Below are positions 1 to 10,190 of a DNA stretch of 64,000 bases, one piece after another. Numbering within the stretch: position 1 is the stretch's first letter; every line of letters starts with the position of its first letter. The stretch lies in contig DAOUSN010000003.1 of the NCBI GenBank assembly GCA_030627205.1, forward strand, positions 1 through 64,000, given 5' to 3'. Below the pieces are notes generated by a model. The model made no database searches and was not told the origin of the DNA. It saw only the letters and a list, made by a program, of their open reading frames with translations. The position numbers and the translations under genes are program-made. The stretch comes from Methylococcaceae bacterium. GTDB taxonomy: Bacteria; Pseudomonadota; Gammaproteobacteria; Methylococcales; Methylomonadaceae.

Positions 1-2091
1 CGTATACCCTGCCATCTCCCGTGCAATTTGCATCACTTGTTCTTGATACAAAATAACCCCATTCGTTGGCTGTAAAATCGGTTCTAAAATGGGATGCGCA
101 TATTCTGCTTTTGCGCCATGTTTAACATTAATATAATCATCCACCATGCCCGATTCTAAAGGACCTGGACGATACAATGCCACCAAAGCAATAATATCAT
201 CAAAACAATCAGGCTTTAACTTGCCAATTAATTCCTTCATTCCTCGTGATTCAAGTTGAAATACCGCCGTTGTTTGTGCGGTTTGAAAAATGTTTTTATA
301 AGTGGCTATGTCATCACGTGGAATTTTATTAATATCGACTAACGCTTCTCCTTGCTTTTTCTTTTTAGCATTAATGGTTTGTAAAGCCCAGTCAATAATG
401 GTTAACGTTCGCAGCCCTAAAAAATCAAACTTAACCAAACCAACAGCTTCCACATCATCTTTATCAAACTGAGTGACTAAATTATTCCCTTCTTCATCAC
501 AATACAGCGGGGTAAAATCCGTTAATTTAGTTGGTGAAATAATCACACCGCCCGCATGTTTCCCTGCATTTCGAGAAATGCCTTCTAAAGAAAGTCCCCT
601 ATCTAATAGGGCTTTAACCTCTTCATCTGTATCATAAAGATCTTTCAATTCAGGAACGGCGAGTAATGCTTTTTCCAAGGTCATCCCAATTTCAAATGGC
701 ACTAGTTTTGATAATCGATCGACAAAACCATAAGGATGTCCTGAAACACGACCTACATCACGAATCACCGCTTTCGCTGCCATTGAACCATAGGTAATAA
801 TCTGCGAAACCTTATCACGCCCATAATGTCTGGCGACATAATCAATCACTTCATCACGGCGTTCCATGCAGAAATCAATATCAAAATCAGGCATGGAAAC
901 CCGCTCAGGATTTAAAAACCGTTCAAACAATAAGTCAAATTCTATCGGGTCTAAGTCAGTGATTCTTAATACATAAGCCACTAATGACCCTGCACCAGAC
1001 CCCCTGCCAGGCCCGACAGGAATTAACGCTTTTTTTGCCCATTGAATAAAATCGGCAACAATCATAAAATAACCTGGAAAACCCATCTGGCAAATAACAT
1101 CTAACTCAAGCTGTAAGCGGGCATCATAAGTTTTACGATTTTCCTCAAATGTTCCTGAGCCAATCGGTGCATATTCTTGTAAACGTTGATTTAAACCTTC
1201 TTTTGAAGCTTGACGAAAAACCTCATCTAACGTTTTTCCTAGAGGAACAGGAAAATCAGGTAAATAGTTTTTACCTAACGTCAACCCTACATTACACCGT
1301 TTCGCAATTTCAACCGTATTCGCTAAAGCCTCTGGAATATCAGCAAATAATTCCAGCATTTCTTCTGTACTGCGTAAATATTGCTGTTCAGTATAATTTC
1401 TAGGACGGCGATCATTATCAATCACCTCTTTTTGATTAATACACACACGGACTTCATGGGCGGCAAAATCATCTTTATGCAGAAAGCGAACATTATTCGT
1501 TGCCACCACAGGCAAATCTAAAGTGATTGCTAATAGGACAGCCGCTTCAAGATAACGTGCTTCATCTACTTTACCAATGCGTTGTAACTCTAAATAAAAA
1601 CTATTTTTAAATAAAGCCGCCCATTTTTGAGCTAATTGCTGTGCTAACTGGGTGTTTTCAGACAATAAAGCCTGTCCAATATCTCCCTCCATTGCCCCAG
1701 ATAAAGCAATTAAACCGCCATGATTTTCAATCAACCAGGATTCTTTCAACATCGGAACGCCTAAATGTTGACCTTCTTGATAAGCTTTAGAAATTAATTC
1801 AGTTAAAGTGACATACCCTTGTTGCGTATTGACCAATAAAGTTAACAGAAAAGGCTTTGTGGGTTCATCCGAGTTATAAAGATAAACATCCGCTCCGAAA
1901 ATCGCCTTAATGCCTGCTGCTATGGTTGCACTATAAAACTTAACTAATGAAAATAAATTACTTTGTTCAGTAACTGCAACAGCAGGCATATTCAGTTCTG
2001 TTAATCGTTTAATAAGCGGTTTAATGCGAACAATTCCATCAACAAGAGAAAATTCAGTATGTAAACGTAGGTGAATAAATTGTGGTTGCAT
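1..2091 (-). CDS. dnaE: DNA polymerase III subunit alpha, 5' part (C-terminus beyond window)
   Basis: Reading the minus strand from ATG at 2091 gives 697 uninterrupted codons to the window edge, so about the first 60% of a protein usually near 1,160 residues. This is the replicative polymerase catalytic subunit. The start [19 protein letters not shown] is the PHP-domain opening typical of DnaE1. [13 protein letters not shown] and the acidic motif PDFDIDF near residue 400, which carries catalytic aspartates, are both present. The last readable residues, [20 protein letters not shown], match the conserved palm/fingers part of DnaE. No frameshift is seen. The gene is the first reader of the minus strand here and has a 341-base gap upstream. 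The family call is firm; the C-terminal OB fold and tau-binding part cannot be seen. Confidence 0.96.
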   Translation of the reverse strand, partial: MQPQFIHLRLHTEFSLVDGIVRIKPLIKRLTELNMPAVAVTEQSNLFSLVKFYSATIAAGIKAIFGADVYLYNSDEPTKPFLLTLLVNTQQGYVTLTELISKAYQEGQHLGVPMLKESWLIENHGGLIALSGAMEGDIGQALLSENTQLAQQLAQKWAALFKNSFYLELQRIGKVDEARYLEAAVLLAITLDLPVVATNNVRFLHKDDFAAHEVRVCINQKEVIDNDRRPRNYTEQQYLRSTEEMLELFADIPEALANTVEIAKRCNVGLTLGKNYLPDFPVPLGKTLDEVFRQASKEGLNQRLQEYAPIGSGTFEENRKTYDARLQLELDVICQMGFPGYFMIVADFIQWAKKALIPVGPGRGSGAGSLVAYVLRITDLDPIEFDLLFERFLNPERVSMPDFDIDFCMERRDEVIDYVARHYGRDKVSQIITYGSMAAKAVIRDVGRVSGHPYGFVDRLSKLVPFEIGMTLEKALLAVPELKDLYDTDEEVKALLDRGLSLEGISRNAGKHAGGVIISPTKLTDFTPLYCDEEGNNLVTQFDKDDVEAVGLVKFDFLGLRTLTIIDWALQTINAKKKKQGEALVDINKIPRDDIATYKNIFQTAQTTAVFQLESRGMKELIGKLKPDCFDDIIALVALYRPGPLESGMVDDYINVKHGAKAEYAHPILEPILQPTNGVILYQEQVMQIAREMAGYT

Positions 2092-2432
2092 GAAAAACTT
2101 GAGGTATTGAAAAATAAGAACTCCTATTTTACCCACATTTATCCTATCAAGCTAAATGTAGGTATAATAATTTTATGGTATTAAATAGAAGGGTAAATAA
2201 AAAATGATAAAAATAAACAATAAACTTGAAAATGCAAGGGTTTAGTAGCTTATGATGCTAATGAAAACAGATTATTTAAGGTAGGTTTATATTAAGCTTC
2301 CTCAATTGAGGTTTGTATTTTTCCTGCCTTAAAATTATTATTATTCCTTTAGAGGTTTTAAGATAAATAAAATCATCTAGGGATTAATAGACGAATATAA
2401 TTATCCTAACTTTCAAAATTTATACTATTACA
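2092..2432. other. Gene-free AT-rich gap between dnaE and the FAD oxidoreductase
   Basis: No coding region longer than about 15 codons with a credible start is seen. The stretch separates two divergently read genes, so it should hold promoters for both, but no hexamer pair convincing enough to call was found. Its only clear structure is the nested inverted repeat at 2275-2333, listed separately. Confidence 0.6.
2275..2333. repeat. Nested inverted repeat (11-base outer arms, 12-base inner palindrome)
   Basis: Outer arms TTTAAGGTAGG (2275-2285) and CCTGCCTTAAA (2323-2333) pair over 11 bases with a single G-T wobble. Between them lies the perfect palindrome CCTCAATTGAGG (2300-2311). As RNA this would fold as a long stem enclosing a second hairpin. 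There is no T tract directly after the right arm, so it is not a typical intrinsic terminator for the plus strand. It could be a miniature mobile-element remnant, a protein-binding site or a structured leader upstream of the 2433 gene. Function unknown. Confidence 0.6.
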
Positions 2433-3467
2433 ATGACAGTTGACTTTTTAATCATAGGGCAAGGATTGGCTGGAAGTTTATTAGCGTTTGAATTAATTCA
2501 ACGAGGATTTAAAGTCTGTATTATTGATAATGGACTAGAAAATGCCTCACAAATGGCTGCAGGATTAATTAATCCTGTTACAGGGATGCGTTTGGTTAAA
2601 TCAACAGAGGTAGATACTTTATTACCTGTCGCTAAAAATTATTATCGCCAACTAGAAACACAATTTCAAAAAAGTTTTTATTTTGAAAAACCGATGTTGA
2701 GGCTGTTAAAGTCATCAAAAGACTATCAAAATGCGACTAAACGGTTGAAAAATCCTGATTATATAAATTATTTGAGCGATATTATTAAGACCACTCAATT
2801 TAATTTTCCACTATTAGAACAAAAACAAACCGCTTATTTATTAATCATTAAATTACTTTCAAGTTTAAAATACTATTTTATTGAACATCATTGCTACCAG
2901 CAAAAAATAGTCGATTATAATGATATAAATTTGACTAAGTTAGCCGAGTATCAAACCATTAAAGCCCAAAAAATAATTTTTTGTGAGGGATATTTAGCGA
3001 CTAATAACCCGTGGTTTTCTTTTTTACCATTTCAATTAGTAAAAGGTGAAATTTTAACCCTAAAAACCCAACAATCTTTAGCAGATTATATATTAAATTA
3101 TGGGCAATGGATGATTCCTTTAGATCGATATACTTTTCGTACAGGCGCAACCTTTGACCGTGAAACAATTAACACCCATATAAGCCATGAAGGTCGTGAT
3201 TATTTATTAAAAAGTTTACATGCCGTATTACCTGAAACAATTAACGCAAGCTTAATAAAACAACAGGCTAGTATCCGTCCATGCACATTAGATAAACAAC
3301 CTTTTATTGGTTTACACCATCAGTATCAGCAATTAGCTATTTTTAATGGTTTTGGTGCTAAAGGCAGCTTACAAATTCCCTATTATTGTCAGCAATTTGC
3401 AGATTTTTTATTGAAAAACAAACCGTTACCAAGTATTGTTAATAATCAACGTTATTATAAATCTTAA
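2433..3467 (+). CDS. FAD-dependent oxidoreductase, D-amino-acid-oxidase (DAO) fold
   Basis: 344 residues. The N-terminus MTVDFLIIGQGLAGSLLAFEL carries the Rossmann FAD motif GxGxxG (residues 9-14), followed by an acidic residue at the end of strand 2 (IIDNG). C-terminal ASIRPCTLDKQPFIGLHHQY and the NGFGAKGSLQIPYYCQQFADFL segment match the DAO-family C-terminus (glycine oxidase, MnmC2-like), where the second half of the FAD site lies. There is no signal peptide, so it should be cytosolic. Substrate cannot be read from the sequence. It stands alone, ahead of convergent tilS. Related stand-alone DAO proteins are common in gammaproteobacteria and mostly uncharacterised. Confidence 0.8.
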   Translation: MTVDFLIIGQGLAGSLLAFELIQRGFKVCIIDNGLENASQMAAGLINPVTGMRLVKSTEVDTLLPVAKNYYRQLETQFQKSFYFEKPMLRLLKSSKDYQNATKRLKNPDYINYLSDIIKTTQFNFPLLEQKQTAYLLIIKLLSSLKYYFIEHHCYQQKIVDYNDINLTKLAEYQTIKAQKIIFCEGYLATNNPWFSFLPFQLVKGEILTLKTQQSLADYILNYGQWMIPLDRYTFRTGATFDRETINTHISHEGRDYLLKSLHAVLPETINASLIKQQASIRPCTLDKQPFIGLHHQYQQLAIFNGFGAKGSLQIPYYCQQFADFLLKNKPLPSIVNNQRYYKS

Positions 3468-3551
3468 GCCGCTGAGGTTTTAACCATGGTAACTAAAATT
3501 TCCAATTCCCACGCATCAATGCCTGAGAATAGACTTATTTAGTGTTATTAT

Positions 3552-4868
3552 TTATCGTTGCCATTTAAGTTGGTAACATGGATTTTTATTATCTGATATA
3601 AGCTCTGAACTTATCCATAAATCAGCAACCGCGATGAGTTTGTCATCAAAATAAATTAACGGAATCTGTTCACGTTCCCACGGTGGAATCTTTGCTTCTT
3701 GAAATAACTTTTTTAAACGATGATGACCCTTACGGTTTACTAATGCTATTTTTTCCCCCCCGGTTCTATATCTAATCGTGACTTTTGCTATCTCCCATAA
3801 AGGCTCTGGAATACCAGTTGTTGCTGGTATCCGTTGTAAATAGCTACTTGGAGATAATTGTAAGCGTTGATTGATTTGTAACCAAGGTTGACAATGAATA
3901 ACATTATTCTCTTCGATTAAACAATAAAGTTTATCTTGATAACGACGAAGATAATAATCTCCGTGTTTTAAAATCGGATTAGCACTTTTATTAGCAGCTA
4001 TCATCTGTTTGAAAACCTGTTCAATAAACACCATGCTGGGCATTTTTAGTTGTAAATGTGCGAACCATTGCCGAATTACTAAGGCTTGTTGCTGACTTTG
4101 AAGTGATAATAAACCTTTAATAGATAAACTATTATCTCTATTAATTATTTCAATTAATAAAGTAGAGCCTAATTTAGTTAATAACTGTTGTGCATTAGCG
4201 CAATGTTTTGCACTTCTAGCTACGGTTTTATCTAACGCTTGCCAATGGGTTTTTAATAAAGGCACAATTTTATTGCGTAAAAAATTACGTTCAAAATCAT
4301 TACACTGATTACTCGGATCTTCTACCCAATTTAATTGTTGCTTTAGGGCATAGTTTTTAAGTGATTGTTGTGAACAATCAAGTAATGGCCTTAATAATTT
4401 TCCTTTACCAAACACTGATATTTCAGCCATTGCCGATAGTCCTTGTATACCTGCACCACGAAATAATTGTAATAAAACTGTTTCTAGTTGGTCTTCTCTA
4501 TGTTGAGCAACTAATAAAACCTCATTTTTAGCTAATAGTTTTTTTAAAGCATGATAACGTGCCTCACGGGCTGTTTCTTCAGGGCTTTTACCTTTTAATT
4601 TACGTGCATTAACCTGCAATAGTTTGTAATTAACTCCTAATTGTTGCGTTTGTTGCTGACAATGAATCACCCAATCATCGGCTATTTTTTGTAAACCATG
4701 GTGAATATGAACAACTGTAAGTTTAGGTTTAATTGTTTGATTAGATGCACATAAATGTAATAAAACATGTGAATCTAAACCACCACTATAAGCAAGATAA
4801 ACCTGTTTAGCTTGATTAATCTGCGTTAGGGTATTTGAGGAAATTTGCACAATTAATATATCCACCAT
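3552..4868 (-). CDS. tilS: tRNA(Ile)-lysidine synthetase
   Basis: 438 residues. Converts the wobble C34 of tRNA-Ile(CAU) to lysidine using ATP and lysine, so that the tRNA reads AUA instead of AUG. The PP-loop SGGLDS is at residues 28-33 and is followed by VHIHHGL and the HREDQLETVLLQLFRGAG motif diagnostic of TilS. The central and C-terminal substrate-binding domains are present (IRYRTGGEKI, KKLFQEAKIPPWER), giving the long E. coli-type architecture. It lies about 50 bases downstream of purB on the same strand, so co-transcription is possible. It is expected to be essential, especially in an AT-rich genome with many AUA codons. Confidence 0.95.
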   Translation of the reverse strand: MVDILIVQISSNTLTQINQAKQVYLAYSGGLDSHVLLHLCASNQTIKPKLTVVHIHHGLQKIADDWVIHCQQQTQQLGVNYKLLQVNARKLKGKSPEETAREARYHALKKLLAKNEVLLVAQHREDQLETVLLQLFRGAGIQGLSAMAEISVFGKGKLLRPLLDCSQQSLKNYALKQQLNWVEDPSNQCNDFERNFLRNKIVPLLKTHWQALDKTVARSAKHCANAQQLLTKLGSTLLIEIINRDNSLSIKGLLSLQSQQQALVIRQWFAHLQLKMPSMVFIEQVFKQMIAANKSANPILKHGDYYLRRYQDKLYCLIEENNVIHCQPWLQINQRLQLSPSSYLQRIPATTGIPEPLWEIAKVTIRYRTGGEKIALVNRKGHHRLKKLFQEAKIPPWEREQIPLIYFDDKLIAVADLWISSELISDNKNPCYQLKWQR

Positions 4869-4919
4869 TAAACTTTCAAGCTAATCAACCGATATTTCAT
4901 CGGTTCTCATTTTTAACCT

Positions 4920-6332
<1,413 letters not shown>

Positions 6333-6469
6333 CTAGAAATAGCAACATGTTTAATCCTAATTTATATTGGTATATTTTAAATTTTTTAATTTAGCCGTTT
6401 TATCGACAAGACGATTTTTATAAAGTCTGGTAATCTGTATGCTTTATTTCTAACGAAACATTACAATCT

Positions 6470-8053
6470 ATGAAAAAAATTCTTATTTCTGACAAATTAG
6501 CCGATGCGGGTATTAACTATTTAAATGGTCAAGAGGGCGTTCAAACCCATATTGAAACAGGTTTGAATGAAGATCAATTGTGTGAAATTATTGGTGACTA
6601 TGATGCCTTATTAATTCGTAGCGCGACAAAAGTAACAAAGAAGGTTTTAAAAGCGGCTAAAAAATTAAAAATTATCGGTCGAGCAGGAATTGGCGTTGAT
6701 AATGTGGATGTTGCTGCGGCAACTGAACAAGGTGTTATTGTGATGAATACGCCTGATGCCAACGCAACCACTACAGCAGAACTTGCCATTGCCCATTTAT
6801 TTTCTTTGAGCCGATTATTGCCCAGAGCTGATTACTCTGTACGGACAGGAAAATGGGAAAAAGCCGCCTTTATGGGGTCGGAAGTCTCTCATAAAACCTT
6901 AGCTATCTTGGGATTTGGTACGATTGGGCGTATTGTTGCTCAACGCGGTGTTGGTTTAAAAATGCGTGTTATTGCTTATGATCCTTTTGTTGCTCCTGAT
7001 ATATTTGAACAAATGGGGGCGGAATCCGTAAGTTTAGACGAATTAATAGCGCAGGCAGATTATTTAACCTTGCATTGCCCAATGATTGAAAAAACTCGCA
7101 ATATTATCGGTGCTAAAGAACTTAAAGCGATGAAAAAATCAGCAATGTTGATTAATTGTGCAAGGGGTGGATTGGTTGATGAGACCGCTCTTTATGATGC
7201 CTTAAAAACTAATGATATTGCCGCAGCTGCATTAGATGTTTATGAACAAGAACCCCCTAAAAATTCACCTTTATTTGAATTAGATAATATTAGTTTTACC
7301 CCGCATTTAGGTGCATCAACACGAGAAGCACAAGTGGCTGTGAGTGTTGAAATTGCTCGGCAAGCAGTAACCTTTTTAACAACAGGTGAAGCGATTAATG
7401 CGTTGAATTTACCGCGTTTGTCCGCAGAAGAGTTGAAAAAATCACGTCAGTTTATGAAGTTAGCAAATATTTTGGGTAAGGTCTTGGTTAATCTGGCTAA
7501 TAAACCGATTGATCATTTAGAAGTTGCTATTTTTGGTAAAGCCTCAGAACTTGAAATTAGACCGATCACCGTTGAAGCATTAGTTGGTATGTTTACAGGG
7601 CAATTATCAACCCCTGTGAATCGGGTTAATGCGGAAAATATTGCTAAACGCCAAGGGGTTTCATTATTAGAAACTAAAAGTGAGGAATCTCAAGGGTATT
7701 TATCATTACTTAAAGTCGTGGGACATTTTGGTGATGAAACTATTTCTTTAGAAGGCACATTATTAGGTGATTGCCACCCACGTTTAGTGTCAATTAATCA
7801 ATTTCAAGTTGAAGTTGTCCCTGAAGGGATTTTATTAGTGACTCGTCATGATGACAAACCAGGAGTTATTGCGGCTATCGGTAGTGTATTGGGGGCAGCC
7901 AATATTAATATTTCTCGTATGGAAGTAGGAACTGGAAGTGACAGTGAGCAGGCAATGGCATTAATTAGTGTTTCTACAGCATTAAATGATGATTTATTTA
8001 CAGCATTGTGTGCGATTCCTGCGGTACATAGTGCTACTCAAATCTGTTTATAG
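6470..8053 (+). CDS. serA: D-3-phosphoglycerate dehydrogenase (long form with ACT domain)
   Basis: 527 residues. Oxidises 3-phosphoglycerate to 3-phosphohydroxypyruvate, the entry to serine synthesis. The NAD-binding Rossmann motif GFGTIGR is at residues 148-154. [10 protein letters not shown] and the catalytic HLGAST region are present, followed by an intervening ASB domain and a C-terminal ACT domain ([19 protein letters not shown]) for serine feedback. This is the 520-residue type I form rather than the 410-residue E. coli form. In a methanotroph it supplies serine for GlyA, which is encoded about 38 kb away in this window. Expressed from its own promoter, divergent from purB, and closed by a hairpin at 8061-8093. 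Confidence 0.95.
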   Translation: MKKILISDKLADAGINYLNGQEGVQTHIETGLNEDQLCEIIGDYDALLIRSATKVTKKVLKAAKKLKIIGRAGIGVDNVDVAAATEQGVIVMNTPDANATTTAELAIAHLFSLSRLLPRADYSVRTGKWEKAAFMGSEVSHKTLAILGFGTIGRIVAQRGVGLKMRVIAYDPFVAPDIFEQMGAESVSLDELIAQADYLTLHCPMIEKTRNIIGAKELKAMKKSAMLINCARGGLVDETALYDALKTNDIAAAALDVYEQEPPKNSPLFELDNISFTPHLGASTREAQVAVSVEIARQAVTFLTTGEAINALNLPRLSAEELKKSRQFMKLANILGKVLVNLANKPIDHLEVAIFGKASELEIRPITVEALVGMFTGQLSTPVNRVNAENIAKRQGVSLLETKSEESQGYLSLLKVVGHFGDETISLEGTLLGDCHPRLVSINQFQVEVVPEGILLVTRHDDKPGVIAAIGSVLGAANINISRMEVGTGSDSEQAMALISVSTALNDDLFTALCAIPAVHSATQICL

Positions 8054-8060
8054 ATTCATT

Positions 8061-8093
8061 AGGGATAGCATCCATTTAAGGAATGTTATCCCT
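8061..8093 (+). terminator. Probable intrinsic terminator after serA
   Basis: Arms AGGGATAGCATCC and GGAATGTTATCCCT form a stem of 7 perfect pairs continued by a wobble, three pairs, a bulged A and two more pairs, with an ATTTAA loop. A T run (CTTTTT) follows about 10 bases later rather than immediately, which weakens the call. It starts 8 bases after the serA stop codon. Confidence 0.6.
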
Positions 8094-8135
8094 GTAAATA
8101 ATCTTTTTCACATTATAAATAATTTTTAAGAGTTT

Positions 8136-8930
8136 ATGAAATTTTTTTTATTTTTTTTATTTTTATTTAGTTTTCAAGTCCATGCGGTTAATATTTTACG
8201 GATGTCTACTACAACTAGTACTGAGAGCTCAGGGTTACTTGCGGTTTTAAACCCAGTCTTTGAAAAAAAATATCAAGCCCGTGTTGATGTGATTGCCGTA
8301 GGAACAGGTAAAGCGTTAACCCTAGGTAAAAATGGGGATGTTGATATTGTTTTTGTTCATGCACCTGCAGCTGAAATTGCCTTTATTGAATCAGGTTATG
8401 GTATTGATAGATATGCAGTAATGCACAATGATTTTGTTATTCTTGGCGCGAAAACAGATAAATCCCAACTAAAAACCGTTAACACCATAACAAAAGCTTT
8501 TCAGAAAATTTTTGCTAATCAAGCTGAGTTTATTTCACGCGGTGATGATTCAGGTACACATAAGAAAGAGCTTATATTATGGAAAATGATAAACAAAACT
8601 CCAACAGGTGATTGGTATGTTTCAGCAGGTCAAAGCATGGGGGCAGTTTTAAAAATTGCTGATGAAAAACAGGCTTATACTTTAACTGATCGAGGTACTT
8701 ACCTTGCCTATCAAGATAAAATTGATTTAGAAATTGTTTTTGAAGCCGATGAACACTTATCTAATCCTTATCACATTATTACAGTGAATCCTGCCAGATA
8801 TAAAACAGTTAATTATACTTTAGCAAAAAAATACACCGCATTTATCAGGTCAATTGAAGGTCAAACTCTGATTAAAAATTATAAAATTCAAGGTCAACAA
8901 TTATTTTATCCTGATGTTATTAAAGAATGA
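8136..8930 (+). CDS. tupA: TupA-type tungstate/molybdate-binding periplasmic protein
   Basis: 264 residues. A Sec signal peptide (hydrophobic FFLFFLFLFSFQVHA, cleaved near residue 17) exports it to the periplasm. The mature start with MSTTTSTESSGLLAVLNPVF, then VIAVGTGKALTLGKNGDVDI and FVHAPAAE, are TupA-family hallmarks; the TTTST and GTGKAL segments line the oxyanion site in that family. SRGDDSGTHKKEL and a C-terminal KNYKIQGQQLFYP complete the type II binding-protein fold. It should feed a TupB/TupC ABC importer, but neither the permease nor the ATPase is adjacent: the next gene is a HAD phosphatase. Oxyanion preference (tungstate or molybdate) is inferred only from the family. Confidence 0.85.
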   Translation: MKFFLFFLFLFSFQVHAVNILRMSTTTSTESSGLLAVLNPVFEKKYQARVDVIAVGTGKALTLGKNGDVDIVFVHAPAAEIAFIESGYGIDRYAVMHNDFVILGAKTDKSQLKTVNTITKAFQKIFANQAEFISRGDDSGTHKKELILWKMINKTPTGDWYVSAGQSMGAVLKIADEKQAYTLTDRGTYLAYQDKIDLEIVFEADEHLSNPYHIITVNPARYKTVNYTLAKKYTAFIRSIEGQTLIKNYKIQGQQLFYPDVIKE

Positions 8931-8992
8931 TAATCAATTTAGACCATGATAGTCACAATTAATGGTATAGAAAACATTGGAGTTAAATTTTT

Positions 8993-9808
8993 ATGAAAAA
9001 TTTTAGTAATATTCAAGCACTTATTATTGATATGGATGGAGTGTTATGGCATGGTAATAAACCTTTAGCAGGATTAAATGATTTTTTTGATACCTTACGT
9101 GAACAACAACTTCCGTTTATTCTCGCTACCAATAACTCAACCTTAACTCCTATTGAGTATATGGCTAAATTAAGTACTATGGGAGTTGTAATTAAAGAAA
9201 AAGAAATTTTGACTTCAAGCATGATTACCGCACTTTATTTAGCTGAACATTATCCAGCTGATAAAAATACGCTTTTTATGATAGGTGAACAAGGTTTGAA
9301 AGAAGCTTTATTAGCTCAAAATTTCAGTTTAAAAGCGGTTAATGAAGAACCTAAAGCTGATGTAGTTGTCTGTGGTTTGGATAGGAATCTTAGATGGGAT
9401 CAACTGGCTACAGCAACCTTAACCATTCGAGCAGGGGCTAAATTTATTGCAACTAATAGTGATACTACATTACCTACAGAACAAGGATTAGTACCAGGAA
9501 ATGGCTCAATACTTATGGCATTGAAAACAGCAACAGGCGGTGTTATCCCTAAAAGTTTAGGAAAACCTGAACCATTAATGTATCAATATGCTTTACGTTT
9601 ATTAAATAAACCAGCGTTTGTAACCATAACCATCGGTGATAGATTAGATACCGATATTTTAGGTAGTGTTCGAGCAAAAATTCGTAGCGTCATGGTGTTA
9701 ACGGGGATTTCTTCTAAGCAGGATTTAAAAAATGTGGATTATCAACCTACATGGATAATGGATGATATCAAAGTGTTAACTCAAGCGATAAAAGATTTAA
9801 AAAAATAA
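8993..9808 (+). CDS. HAD-superfamily IIA phosphatase, NagD-like
   Basis: 271 residues, typical for the HAD-IIA (NagD / 4-nitrophenylphosphatase / phosphoglycolate phosphatase-like) group. Motif I is DMDGVLWHG with the nucleophile and acid/base aspartates at residues 13 and 15. Motif II is the ATNNST segment, and motif III/IV are the K in PKSLGKPEP and GDRLDTDILG. The cap is the C2B type inserted between motifs II and III. It likely hydrolyses small phosphorylated metabolites or nucleotides, but the substrate is not deducible. Spacing of 62 bases from tupA leaves co-transcription open. Confidence 0.85.
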   Translation: MKNFSNIQALIIDMDGVLWHGNKPLAGLNDFFDTLREQQLPFILATNNSTLTPIEYMAKLSTMGVVIKEKEILTSSMITALYLAEHYPADKNTLFMIGEQGLKEALLAQNFSLKAVNEEPKADVVVCGLDRNLRWDQLATATLTIRAGAKFIATNSDTTLPTEQGLVPGNGSILMALKTATGGVIPKSLGKPEPLMYQYALRLLNKPAFVTITIGDRLDTDILGSVRAKIRSVMVLTGISSKQDLKNVDYQPTWIMDDIKVLTQAIKDLKK

Positions 9809-9874
9809 AGTCTCTATCTATACGATCAGGATAAAAATTTATTGGTATCTAGTTTAAATAAACCTAACTGTTTC

Positions 9875-9903
9875 TATTGCTAATTGATGACTTATGCTAT
9901 TAT
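9875..9903 (+). promoter_or_regulatory. Candidate promoter for infA
   Basis: An extended -10 element, TGC followed by TATTAT (9898-9903), lies 31 bases ahead of the infA ATG. A TTGCTA-like -35 sits upstream, but with only about 15 bases of spacing. A clear ribosome binding site GGAGAG follows at about 9922. Weak evidence, based on motif reading only. Confidence 0.35.
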
Positions 9904-9933
9904 GGACGGTTTTAAATTAATTGGAGAGATGTA

Positions 9934-10152
9934 ATGGCAAAAGAAGATCAAATTGAAATGGAGGGTAAGGTTATTGATACATTACCAAATACCATGTTTA
10001 GAGTTGAACTTGAAAATGGTCATGTGGTGACCGCGCATATTTCAGGAAAAATGCGTAAACATTATATTCGTATTTTAACGGGTGATAAAGTTAAGGTAGA
10101 AATGACTCCTTATGATTTAAGTAAAGGACGAATTACTTTTAGAATGCGCTAA
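9934..10152 (+). CDS. infA: Translation initiation factor IF-1
   Basis: 72 residues, the exact family length. It binds the ribosomal A site during initiation together with IF-2 and IF-3. The sequence [19 protein letters not shown], the central [20 protein letters not shown] and [19 protein letters not shown] match the single OB-fold of bacterial IF-1 almost position by position. Convergent with clpA, as seen in many gammaproteobacteria where infA and clpA are neighbours. A GGAGAG ribosome binding site lies 7 bases before the start. Confidence 0.98.
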   Translation: MAKEDQIEMEGKVIDTLPNTMFRVELENGHVVTAHISGKMRKHYIRILTGDKVKVEMTPYDLSKGRITFRMR

Positions 10153-10174
10153 TCCTATTAGAAATAGGACTAGC
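10148..10174. terminator. Hairpin between convergent infA and clpA
   Basis: TCCTATT and AATAGGA pair around an AGA loop, and after one mismatch the stem is extended by GCTA/TAGC, giving 11 pairs. It overlaps the infA stop codon, and the right side is followed by AATTTAAAA. Position between two converging genes supports a terminator, possibly bidirectional, though a long T tract is absent. Confidence 0.55.
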
Positions 10175-10190
10175 AATTTAAAATTATGAT

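Noticed and set aside
3480..3505. Inverted repeat around AACCATGGT after the FAD oxidoreductase
   Set aside because: Arms are short and interrupted, with no T tract, so a terminator cannot be supported.
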